Origin: Rhodamnia argentea
Taxonomy: Eukaryota; Streptophyta; Magnoliopsida; Myrtales; Myrtaceae
Assembly (NCBI RefSeq): GCF_020921035.1
Contig: NC_063152.1
Span: 3,664,001 to 3,728,000, forward strand
DNA length: 64,000 nt
Direction: 5' to 3'
Shown here in pieces: positions 1 through 9,956 of the stretch; the stretch's first letter is position 1, and each line of letters opens with the position of its first letter. The translations under genes and the position numbers were made by a program. The notes under the pieces were generated by a model, which was not told the origin of the DNA, did no database searches, and was given only the letters and a program-made list of their open reading frames with translations.

Positions 1-89
1 CGTGGACCCTGCACGGTTGTGACGGTGGAAGGCCGCCGGTGTGCACCAATGCCGGCTGCGAGTGCAAAGCTTTCTGGTTGCTTGTGTAA
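1..89 (+). pseudogene. 3' end of a duplicated HMA/HIPP gene (partial, cut by window edge)
   Basis: This segment matches the sequence just after the HMA/HIPP gene at 15,858-16,731. Read in the frame continuing from that gene it gives a short Cys-rich tail (HGCDGGRPPVC, then NAGCECKAFW) ending at TAA 87-89. The tail resembles the CxxGCGG/PPxC repeats of the full copy, so position 1 probably lies inside the last exon of a tandem paralogue whose body is upstream of the window. In the downstream copy a TGA precedes this tail, so here it may be real coding sequence or simply 3' UTR. Confidence 0.4.
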
Positions 90-1555
90 GGAGAGCTCCG
101 TGGTATTTACGCGAAACCGAGGTTTTCATTCCCTCGAGCCGGTGTTTTCACGACATCGAGAGGAGTACGCTATATACAGTATCTTCCATTAGATATACGT
201 CGCCATCGTCAGATCTTGATTATGTCTACGCATAAGGATCCGTTGAATAATGCTTTACCCTATGTTTTTAACTTCTATTGTACTTTGCATTACCTTTCAC
301 CTACTTTGGTCCTCAATGTTGTTGCTGATTCAGTACTGCGGTTGTGGTCCTTCATCTTCCCATCGACCTTCCAACAGAAAACAATAATGCTAGTATTGAT
401 AAGGCCTCACGGTGCATGTGCCACTCCTTGACAACCTTGTCCAAATCAATCGCCATTCCAGATGTTCTGATTTCTCTCTCTACTCTCAACTTCCCATGTT
501 CTTCACGCGAGCTTGAAATTCTCCTCAGCTCTAGTTTCACCTACAATCATGTCCTTCGGCCGAGTAAGACGACGGCCATCCACCGTGCCGATTAGTTCGC
601 GGGCCTTTCGATTAGAGGGGAAACATTGACCCGTCCGATCGGGATTCGATCGAAGGTGTCCCGCTCAAGGAGCGTGTCCGATCGACCTGCTATGTTCTCC
701 GCATGCCACTTTCTCTATCGAACTGCTAGTTCTTGGGTTGTATCCAGGAGGGGAGATCATGATTCCCTCTTTCCCTTGAAACTATTGAAAATAAGTAACG
801 ATTAAATAAAATTCGTTTATCTATCTTTAGATTTGTGTATGGTTATCTTGGCTTTTAAGATTTTTTCCATGTTAATTGTCCCATTTCCGTGACTTTCTAA
901 GGTCGACAATTAAGAAAGTGGACCACATGGCGGGTCTAGACTCTTAACTGGGCCAGCAAGTTTGGGCTTTGGCACGTCAATTCAACTGTGTGGGCCAGCA
1001 TGGACCCGGCTCAAGCCCGCCTAGGCCCGTCACCATGTGGGTTTCACGTCTCCTTTACCTAATGTACAAACAACAATTCAATACACATTAGATTTTTGGA
1101 CTGCCAATACACATTAGATTAATAAGCAAGATTTCTATCGAAATGCACTTGATTGTTACGTAAATTCGACTTTTCTCTAAGAAAAAAACATGAAAATATA
1201 TAATAAGAAAGATTTATAGGGATCTGAAAAAATTAAAACTCGGGATTTTCTATTCTCATGCCAACTAAAATTTTGTGGGGCCATTAATTTAATATATAAA
1301 TAATCTAATTGAATCACGCTTTCAACTGATTCAAAAAACATCGTTTCATAATTTTGTACGTCTTTCAATATAGGCGCCAACATATTTCCCCTAATTCTCG
1401 AAATTAGAAAAGGCTTAATTGAGGACTCCATCCGAAATTCCTAATGTAAACGGGGTCAAATTTCTTTAAAAAAAAAAAAAAAAAGGAACCCTCCTCCCAC
1501 CTCTGGAGGGTGAAGAGGCGGTTTCGAAAAATTTGGGTGTTTGGTCGAGTGTGAC

Positions 1556-2798
1556 TAGAGGTGCCAATATGGATTAAAAATCGATATTTTAACTCGTTTT
1601 TAATAAAATTGTTGAAGTACGAGTTAGTAAAATTTTGATAAATGTTCAATAATTTTTTTTTTATAAATGGGTTATCAATGGATATGAATTTTAAGTCTAA
1701 TTATACGTGGGTTATAAATGGATTTGTCTTTGAACCTATTTAAAATGGCTAGACAAACTCAAACCATTTACAATTCACTTAACTTGTAAAATTTTATTAA
1801 TTTATATTTTTCTATTTTTTATTTTTTATTTTTTATTTTATTTTTATTCCACAAATTTGACCGCCGCCGTCCGCCGCCAGCGACCGACGGTTAACCAATG
1901 GCATACTTAGCCGCAGGGTCGTTAAATGTCACTAAATGGTTGAGTTCATAGCTACTCAAGAAGAATTCGCGCAAATAAATGAAACTATATTTTACTTTCC
2001 ATGCTATTTCATTTTGCACTTTTTTTTTTTTTGTCAGAATTTCAATTTTGCACTTTGATTACATAATTTGTTAGCAATTATAGATATTGAGGACCCGACA
2101 AGCGACAGCCACATCCTCGTCGGGTGACGAAGCATCCCTCACGGCCGGCCTATCCCCGAGAATCCACCCCGCACTATCTCTTTCCTTGTGCTCCCCCTCT
2201 CTGTCGCTAGTCAATCGGTGCTCGCAACAATGGATCCGACATCGCCAAGCCCCGGCATGGCGGCGTTGCTTGTGGCTTGGCAAGCCGCCGGGGGGTTGCA
2301 ACATCTAGCCTAGCCTCGCCTAAGGCCGTGTGCGATGCTAGGGTGGTTAGGACCGTTGAGCTAGGACATAGATCAAGAGAGAAAAGACAAGAAGTTCAGC
2401 CATTTCGAGCATGGCAACAGCAACAGGAAGCTCAGGCAGCAATAGGACGGGGCGTGACTGTGGGGACACATGGAGGGGCTAGTGGCGCAAGAGAAGGTAT
2501 TCTGTTTGGTTTTTGGATAAGTTCTCCTAAAAAATAATTTTAAAAAATTAACTAGATTTGTATTATATGAAAGTGTTTTACCAATGTCATTTTTCTTAAC
2601 TAAGTATAAGAAAGGAATATTCCATGATTGGATTATATATAGGAGTGTTTAAATAATACGAGTTGGGTTGAGTATGAGTTGGGTCGTTAAATATGTGCTG
2701 CATAAAAATATATCAAAACGGGTTAAATGGGTCAATATGAATCGAACCATATTCAATATGACTCAAATTCAACTCAACCTATCGGTTTGACACCTCTA
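1556..2798. mobile_element. hAT-like non-autonomous element (copy in duplication 1)
   Basis: The ends are inverted (TAGAGGTGCCAA at the left, TTGACACCTCTA at the right). They are flanked by 8-bp near-identical target duplications, AGTGTGAC at 1,548-1,555 and AATGTGAC at 2,799-2,806. Eight-base target sites and a YAGRGGTG terminus are typical of hAT elements. The 1,243-bp interior is AT-rich except for a GC-rich block at about 2,085-2,500 that may be captured host sequence. No transposase is seen. Confidence 0.7.
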
Positions 2799-3764
2799 AA
2801 TGTGACTAAAGTATAAAAAATGCCCATGAAACTTTCACGGTAGATTATGATTATAGGACCACAATAACATGATCTTTCAAACCATATACAAAGATGCCTA
2901 AGTTGTGAAGTCTCCATCATTGAGGATGGATTTCACTTTGCAAGATAAATTAAAGGGTTTCCAAGGCAAATGAGATTTCATTTCGACCAAAAAAAACTAT
3001 GAAAACATGTTGGATGACAAAACGGGGCAGAATGTGAAATTTCTGACCAGTTCAAACAATTAGGGAAGCGCCCTAATTGCTAAATACCATTGTAGGATTG
3101 ATGAATACTCTGTCAAATAGGTACGAGAAGTCCCCTCTATCATTAAAAATGTCTAGATGTGATGTCGGTTTCATTTCAACATAAGCGAATGTGCAACTAT
3201 TACTAAACACATTAATTAAATCAATGTCGTCATTAGTCACCTTGAGTCCAATTGAAAACGACTTTTGATGATAATGTATGTGCTTTGACTCTATTCTTCT
3301 CATTGCTCGATAATTAAAATACTATTGTTACTTCTAGTAGTGATTACTGCGGGTCTAGAAGCGTGGCGTTTGATGAAGTATGCTATTTGATTATGAATAA
3401 GGACATCTCGCCACCAAGCCCGGATCGCCGACCCAAAATCGATGAGCTTTCTGGTTGTCGCACCAATCAAGTGGGGTGTTGCTGGGCTTCACGCCGTGGT
3501 GGACAACCGGGAGGCGGCGGCAAGACGCTAGCTTGACGAAATGGCAGGTCCGGGGCATGGAGATTGGGCGATGGCGATGAGGTCAAAGAGGGTGTGGTGG
3601 TCGTAGAACTTGATCGGTTGGGTCTCGCATGCACACGTGGCGATTACTCAATGGAGTGGCTCACTGTTAACATAGTAAGATAGACTTACCTAATATTTTA
3701 CTAATGACACTCCATTAGACAAAAAAAAATGATATCGACCAAGTTTTAAACGTTTAATATTAAA

Positions 3765-4002
3765 GCTCTGTTTGTTTAGCAAAGAATGAATTATTTGAAA
3801 ATATTTTCTTAAAAAATTGCTTATATCGGTTAAAATAATTAGCTAATAAAAGATATTTTCATTATCAATAACAAATTATGTCTACATATTTCGTCGACAA
3901 TGAAATTTATTTTTTGCTCACTCAATTTTGTAAGCGATGCAGATAATCATTTTTTGGGATAACATTTTTCAAATTAGTCAATTTTTGCTAAACAAATCAA
4001 GC
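3765..4002. mobile_element. MITE, 238 bp (copy in duplication 1)
   Basis: Begins GCTCTGTTTGTTTAGCAAA and ends with the inverted complement of GCTTGATTTGTTTAGCAAA. The interior is AT-rich and non-coding. The target duplication is not clear, so the superfamily is left open. Confidence 0.55.
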
Positions 4003-4341
4003 TTAGGATACGTTCATTTGAATGAAAATATTTTTCGGGAATTAATTTTCCGGACTTTCGCCCGTTTGATTTGCTGAAAATGATTTAGCCCATGAAAAAT
4101 ACTTTTCAGTCAACGGGAAATTCATGCACAAAATTAGAATAGTGAATTCATCAATCTAAAGAGGTAAAAATACTTTTTTCGGAATCGGTACTATTAGTTT
4201 TTTTATTTTTTAATAAATAATATGTTATATTTTATGTATACTTGTACTTTATATATTTTATTTATTTTATTTTTCATTTTCTTTTCTTTCGTTCTTTTTT
4301 TCTACCTCCGCCGGTTGTCGAGCTTCGGATGGCTAGCCTCA

Positions 4342-7300
4342 ATTTCCTTTGCGACGACAATAGGCTTCGTCGCCAATTAGCGACGAATATCTTTTTTTGT
4401 CGCAAATGCTTCTCTTAAAAGTTAGTAATGAAAATCAACGTTCGTTGCTAATTAGCGACGAACTTTTATTTTCGTAGCAAAATTAGCACTTTGAATAAAA
4501 ATAACAAAGAAAACATTAAAATTACCGACAAATCATTATTTTCATCACTAATATTTGTGACGAAATGTATTATTCGTCGTTAATATGATAGAAATAAAAA
4601 TAAAAAAGAAAACGTTCAATTTAGCGATGAATTAGCTTTTTCATCGCTAATACGATCTAAATAAAAATCACAATAAAAATAAAAAATAATTAGCGACGAA
4701 AACCAAATTTCGTCACAAATTTGTTGCTATCATTTAGCGATGAAAACCTATTTCGTCAGTAATTAGCGACGAACCACTTTTTTCGTCACCAATTTGTTGC
4801 AAATTCTCTTCTTAAAACTTAGCGGCGAACTTTTATTTTCGTCGCAAAATTAGCACTATGAATAAAAATAAGAAAGAAAATATTAAAATTAGCAACGAAT
4901 CACATTTTTCGTCACTAATTTTATATAAATATAAAAAAGGAAATATTCAATTTAGCGACGAATTAACTTTTTCGTCACTAATTTGTGACGAAAATAGCCA
5001 CGAAATATATTTCATCCCTAATTTGCAACGAAAATAGCCACGAAATATATTTCGTCGCTAATTTGCGACGAAAATGGCCACAAAAAAATTTTTGTCGCAC
5101 ATTAGCGACGAAAACGGCCATGAAAAGATTATTCGTCGGTACATCCTTTGTGACGAAAATAGGCTTCGTCGCCAATTAGCGACAAAAGGCCACTTTTTGT
5201 TGCTAATTAGTGACAAACGTCTTTTTTCATCGCAAATTCTTTTCTTAAAAGTTAGCAATGAAAATCAACGTTCGTCGCTAATTAGCAATGAACTGTTATT
5301 TTCGTCACAAAATTAGCACTATGAATAAAAATAATAGAGAAAAAATTAAAATTAGTGACGAAATGTATTATTCGTAGCTAATACGATAAAAATAAAAATA
5401 AAAATAAAATTTGGCTACGAACAGCATTTTTCGTCACTAACCTCCTATTGAGCAATTATCGACGAAAACAAAATTTCGTCGCAAATTTGTTGCTAAGCAT
5501 TTAGCGACGAACCACATTTTTCGTCACAAATTCTCTTCTTAAAAGTTAGCGACAAAAATTGTCGTTCATTGCTAATTAGCGACGAATGTTGATTTCGTCA
5601 CAAAATTAGCACTATGTAGCAACGAATCTTGGTTTTCGTCGCTACTTTAGCGAAATAACAAAGAAAATATGAAAATTAGCGACAAATAGCTATTTTCGTC
5701 ACTAATTTAGCGACAAAATGTATTATTCATCGCTAACACGATAGAAACAAAAATAACAAAGAAAATGTTCATTTTAGCGATGAATCACTATTTTCGTCGC
5801 TAATTTAGCAACGAATCACTATTTTCGTCTCTAATTTAGCGACGAAATGTATTATTCGTCGTTAATAAGATAAAAATAAAAATAAAAAATAATTAGCGTC
5901 GAACAATGTTTTTCATCGCTAACATCTTATTGAGCATTTAGCAACGAAAATCAAATTTCGTCGCAAATTTGTTGCTAAGCATTTTGCGACGAACAACTAT
6001 TTTCGTCGCTAAGTACCGACTAACAGACATTTTCGTCACTAATTAGCGACGAATAACAATTTTGTCGCTTATTACTATCCTTAATTTATATTTTTTTCCA
6101 GGTTTATTAGAACCATTTTTTTTTATATTTATTACATATGTAAAGTAGTGAACGAACAAAAAATAGAGGTCAATTTTTTTTATAAAATATAGCTTAGAAA
6201 AATATTCAACTTAGATGATATACTAAATAGAGTAGAGTAAGGTTCTATTCAAAAACGATTTGCTTTGCGTAATATTAAATTGCCATAAATATATATTGTA
6301 ATTGTGTCATTCAGAAAAATGAAATCGATTGATTCTTTCTTCTAAGATGGATAAGATACTATCAGTGAATAAGAGATGTTCTAAATCAATTAATGAAGTT
6401 TTAAAAAACATTATCAGAAAAAATAATTTTTTTTTCAAAATTGGGAAAAATTATTTCTTTTTTATTTCGACTAATAAAATATCATGAAAGCTTAAGAACG
6501 GCGTTAGTTGAGGGAAGAATCCGTCCGAATCGGATTTTTTAAGGAACATATCGAGAGATAATTGGATTTGGTTAGACAATGTGTGGTTGGTAAATAAGGG
6601 TCGATTTTTTTATCAAGGTACGGAATGTATCATCAAATATTCAATATGATTATACAAGATCTAGTTTCGTTCAAGTAACGGATTCTAGTCGATTGAAAGG
6701 ATCTTCTGATCAATCTAGAGATCATTTCGATTCCATTAGTAATGAGGATTCGGAATATCACACATTGATCAATCAAATAGAGATTCAACAAATAAAAGAA
6801 AGATCGATTCTTTGGGATCCTTTCTTTCTTCAAACGATAAATGATTCAAATAAAAAACGCCTATAATACATCGTTTAGCTTAGCTTATTTATGTTATTTC
6901 TTATATTCTATTTTCTATTAATTTATATTCATTCTTTTTCATAGAAAATGAAAATATAGCGAATATTATTTAAATTAAAAAACTGAATATATTATTAATT
7001 AAGTAAAGATTACATTAATAAGAAAAAATGAAGAGCGATCAATTTATTTATTTCTATTATTGTTATTATTGTTGTTGTTGTTGATTACTATTATTATTGT
7101 CATTATTATTAATGTAATAGGTCGTCGGAAATTTCGTCGGTAATTGGCGACCAACCACACAATTTAATTGTTATTATCATTATTATTGTTATTATTATTG
7201 TTGTTGTTGATTATTATTATTTGTCTATATGTTTTTATTTTTTTTCCTTTTCTACATAAGTGTCAAGGCTAATTTCGTCGCCAATTGGCGATGAAAACTA

Positions 7301-7680
7301 TTCATCACAACTCATTCTTCACTAATTAGCGACAAAAAATAATTCATCGCATCGTCGCTAATTGGCAACGAAAAAAGTTTGTCGCAAAAAAATTTGTCGA
7401 AAAATTTATTTCGTCGTTAATTAGCTACGACATCAACTGTTCGTCGCTAATTAAAGACAAATCGTTAGTTTCGTCGCTAATTAGCGACAAATAAACTTCA
7501 TCGCAAAATTAGCAAGGGCTTTGTCGTCCCTAAATTCATTGTAAAAAATTTTGTCGCTAAATTTGTCACTAATTAGCAATGAACATTTCATTTCGTCGCT
7601 AATTAGCGACAAAAAGTTGTCCGTCGCAAAATGTGTCCCTAATTAGCGACAAAACCCACCCGCCAAATCTTCCGAAATTT
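4342..7680. repeat. Dense GCGACGAAA palindromic array (CACTA subterminal-type repeats), left arm
   Basis: A short motif, TTAGCGACGAAA and its complement TTTCGTCGCTAA with one- or two-base variants, recurs every 15-40 bases on both strands. Adjacent copies often form perfect palindromes around AATTAGCGACGAA. A larger unit also repeats (blocks starting TTCTCTTCTTAAAAGTTAGC near 4,410, 4,805, 5,237 and 5,528). The array is interrupted at about 6,080-7,120 by AT-rich DNA with a plastid fragment and TTG/TTA trinucleotide runs. Motif-dense ends of this kind are the transposase-binding subterminal regions of CACTA elements. The match to that role is inferred from the CACTA terminus of the sister array at 11,500. 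Confidence 0.75.
6503..6836 (+). pseudogene. ycf2: Nuclear plastid DNA fragment (ycf2)
   Basis: Although broken by stops and frameshifts, the reading frames give recognisable plastid Ycf2 peptides: [48 protein letters not shown] and [14 protein letters not shown] text, in the right order and spacing over about 330 bp. Ycf2 is a very large plastid-encoded protein, so this is a decayed nuclear insert of plastid DNA. It is embedded in the AT-rich break of the GCGACGAAA array. The match starts near GTTAGTTGAGGG and stops after CTTCAAACG. Sequence upstream at 6,300-6,500 may also be organellar but I could not place it. Confidence 0.85.
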
Positions 7681-7960
7681 TCATTTTCCGGACTTCCCGC
7701 CAAACAGGGCCATATTACCATCTCTTTCTAAACCAACGGCTCAGATCAGTCCTCTGAATCTCGACAACGCAAATATCGGCCCCACCAGACCACTACTCCA
7801 AAATTAACCCCCGACCCTCACAACAAACTCTCTTCTCCTCACAAAATCTCTCTCCTTCTCTCTCCATCAAACGCTCTCAAAAGAGTCGAAGGATCAAAAA
7901 TCAGAAATCAAAAACCGAAAGAGGAAGACCAATCCAAGTCCAGATCTAATCTCTGCAACA
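7681..7960 (+). promoter_or_regulatory. Captured 14-3-3 upstream region and 5' UTR
   Basis: The sequence changes from repeat array to pyrimidine-rich CTCTCT leader DNA typical of a plant 5' UTR. It runs into the ATG at 7,961. Capture of promoter and leader together with exon 1 means the fragment came from genomic DNA and might still be transcribed. Near 7,700-7,711 the sequence CAAACAGGGCC resembles the inverted end of a GGCCCTGTTTGG-type element, so another transposon boundary may lie here. Confidence 0.45.
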
Positions 7961-8101
7961 ATGGCGACCGCACCATCGGCACGCGAGGAGAATGTGTACA
8001 TGGCGAAGCTGGCCGAGCAGGCCGAGCGCTACGAGGAGATGGTGGAGTTCTTGGAGAAGGTCTCGGCCGCCGCCTAGTCGGAGGAGCTTACCGTCAAGGA
8101 G

Positions 8102-8133
<32 letters not shown>

Positions 8134-8446
8134 GATCGGCGCCCACCGCTCCTCCTGGCGCATCATCTCCACCATCGAGCAGAAGGAGGAGAGCCGCGGC
8201 AACGAGGACCGCGTCGCCTCCATGCACGACTACCGCGCCAAGATCGAGACCGAGCTCTCCGGCATCTGCGCCGGCATTCTCAAGCTCCTCGACTCCCGCC
8301 TCATCCCCTCCACCGCCTCCGGCGACTCCAAGGTCTTCTACTTGAAGATGAAGGGAGATTACCACCGGTACTTGGCCGAGTTCAAGACCGGCGCCGAGCG
8401 AAAGGAAGCCACTGAGAGCACTCTCACCGCCTACAAGGCCGCTCAG
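7961..8446 (+). pseudogene. 14-3-3 protein, exon 1 only, with in-frame stop
   Basis: Encodes the N-terminal two thirds of a plant 14-3-3 phosphopeptide-binding protein. It opens [20 protein letters not shown] and includes the family signature region [13 protein letters not shown], then [17 protein letters not shown] and the [14 protein letters not shown] segment. The frame is open except for TAG at 8,075-8,077 (codon 39, where the family has Asp or similar before SEELT). The exon ends at a normal GT donor (8,447) after YKAAQ, a usual 14-3-3 intron position. The remaining exons, carrying most of the ligand groove, are absent, and chaperonin sequence follows instead. Retained promoter and splice donor indicate DNA-level capture, not retroposition. 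It cannot make a working 14-3-3. Confidence 0.92.
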
Positions 8447-8455
8447 GTTTGTACG

Positions 8456-8610
8456 TTCACTGGAGTTGTTGTGACAGTAGGATGTGGATCCAGCATACTT
8501 ACTAATTAGATCTCGTGCATATATTTTGATTGATCAGATATTGCGTGATTTTTAGATATCGCATTGAATTCACTGGAGTTGTTATAACAGTAGGATGTGG
8601 ATCCAGCATA
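8456..8610 (+). repeat. 42-bp direct repeat at the 14-3-3 / CPN60 junction
   Basis: The stretch at 8,456-8,497 (TTCACTGGAGTTGTTGTGAC...) recurs at 8,569-8,610 with about two changes. It separates the 14-3-3 donor site from the first chaperonin exon remnant, where two source genes were joined. Repeats at such junctions fit template switching during gap repair. Confidence 0.8.
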
Positions 8611-8613
8611 TTT

Positions 8614-9515
8614 TGCAAATGCAACCAATGATGTCGCTAGAGATGGTGGGATCAGCATCCTGCCTATGCCTTGTTTCTGGTGGTGCTTAGAATTTTTCTT
8701 TTCTCATCATACTTGACGCTTACTCATCCAATTTCCTTGTGTTTCAAGCACCACATGCCCTACAATCCTCACACGAGCAATATTCACTGAGGGATGCAAG
8801 TCAGTTGCAGCTGGGATGAATGCAATGGACTGGAGACATGGCATTACCATGGCAGTTGATGCAGTTGTAACTAATTTAAAAAGCAGGGCACGGATGATCA
8901 GCACATCAGAGGAGATTGCACAGGTACTGTACCCCTTGCTTTTTACTAGTTTATGCAGTAGCAGTTGGCATCCGTTGGTTTACTGATGTAGACAGCTTTC
9001 ATTACAAGTTATGCTGCCTGTATATTGACAGGTTGGAACAATATCGGCTAATGGAGAGCGGGAAATTGGGGAATTGATCGCAAAGGCCATGGAAAAAGTT
9101 GGCAAGGAGGGTGTTATCACAATCTCCGTAAGTTGAAACATATCTTAATATTTTTGTGTTTACACTTATTTGTCATGCTGATGCTCTATATGCATGATTT
9201 TGATGTGAACTGCAGCTTTACTAATTGCTGAGGCCCATGGATTTCCAATTCCTTTTTGTTGCAGGGTGGGAAAGACATTATACAATGAACTAGAGGTTGT
9301 TGAGGGGATGAAGCTGGATAGAGGTTACATGTCCCCTTATTTCATCACCAATCAGAAGAACCAGAAATGTGTAAGCATCTTTATGGATGGTTTGGCTAGT
9401 TTATCTATGTTAATGCACGAACACTCTCAAATGATGGTGTCTTTTGCTCTGGCAGGAGTTAGAAGATCCCCTCATACTCATCCATGAGAAGAAAATTTCA
9501 AGTATAAATGCGGTT
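8614..9515 (+). pseudogene. Mitochondrial chaperonin CPN60 (HSP60) fragment, five exon pieces
   Basis: Pieces of the mitochondrial group I chaperonin appear in correct order: about 8,614-8,647 (NATNDVA), 8,749-8,923 ([20 protein letters not shown] to TSEEIAQ), 9,032-9,127 ([20 protein letters not shown]...), 9,265-9,370 ([17 protein letters not shown]...) and 9,456-9,515 ([20 protein letters not shown]). Introns between them keep GT and AG ends, so this is a copy of genomic DNA. It covers the end of the equatorial, the intermediate and the start of the apical domain only. Damage: the first piece runs off frame after AGAGATGG, and one extra base near 9,274 (AAAGACATTA) shifts the frame. After 9,515 the sequence leaves the gene. 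It lies in the same orientation as the 14-3-3 piece. Confidence 0.93.
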
Positions 9516-9956
9516 GAATTTGATGAGATGCAGGACATCTTTTCTTCTTTGATTATCTGCTTAGGGACAATAGGCGATATTTAGAATCCTAATTAGTCTC
9601 TGGATCTGCAGTTTGTAGATAAAAGTGTTGCTTTCATTGGGGAGCATGTTTCTGCTGGAATGTTTGTGCTGTTTTTCACTTTGTTCTTCCTTAATTGCAG
9701 ACCTGGCCAATTGGACTGCATCTTTTCAAATACGAGACTTTTACAAAGATTTTCAAATGGGTCTAGTTTAGGACATTCTCTGATCTTTTGCTAAATCTGT
9801 GGGAAAAAAAGAGAATGGTAGATGAATGTATTTTGTTTGCATATTATTATAATATTTAGATCTTGCTTTATCAATGTTAAATACAAATTTTAGAAATTAA
9901 TTTTTCTTTTAATTAAATTTAAAATTGAAAATTAAAAGAAATTATTTTATCGTACG
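9516..9956. other. Unassigned sequence between the captured genes and the right array
   Basis: About 440 bp that is neither chaperonin nor GCGACGAAA repeat. TTAATTGCAG at about 9,691-9,700 resembles a splice acceptor, so this may be a third captured gene piece, but no protein family is recognisable. The last 100 bp are AT-rich. Confidence 0.3.

Larger units (their letters stand above)
1..4341 (+). repeat. Segmental tandem duplication, copy 1
   Basis: Aligns end to end with 16,758-21,078 in the same orientation, with only scattered substitutions and small indels by eye (4,341 against 4,321 bp). Both copies contain the same hAT-like element and the same 238-bp MITE, so those insertions predate the duplication. 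Homology stops abruptly after GGATGGCTAGCCTC. Copy 1 then runs into the GCGACGAAA array, copy 2 into a GC-rich stretch before the PPR gene. Apart from the first 89 bases no intact gene is visible in this copy. Confidence 0.93.

Noticed and set aside
4300..7700. CRISPR-like array
   Set aside because: The short repeats are on both strands, irregularly spaced and degenerate, and the DNA is plant nuclear; they are transposon-type repeats.
7946..8365. 139-codon minus-strand frame at the 14-3-3 piece
   Set aside because: Antisense shadow of the GC-rich 14-3-3 exon, with low-complexity Gly/Ala/Leu composition.
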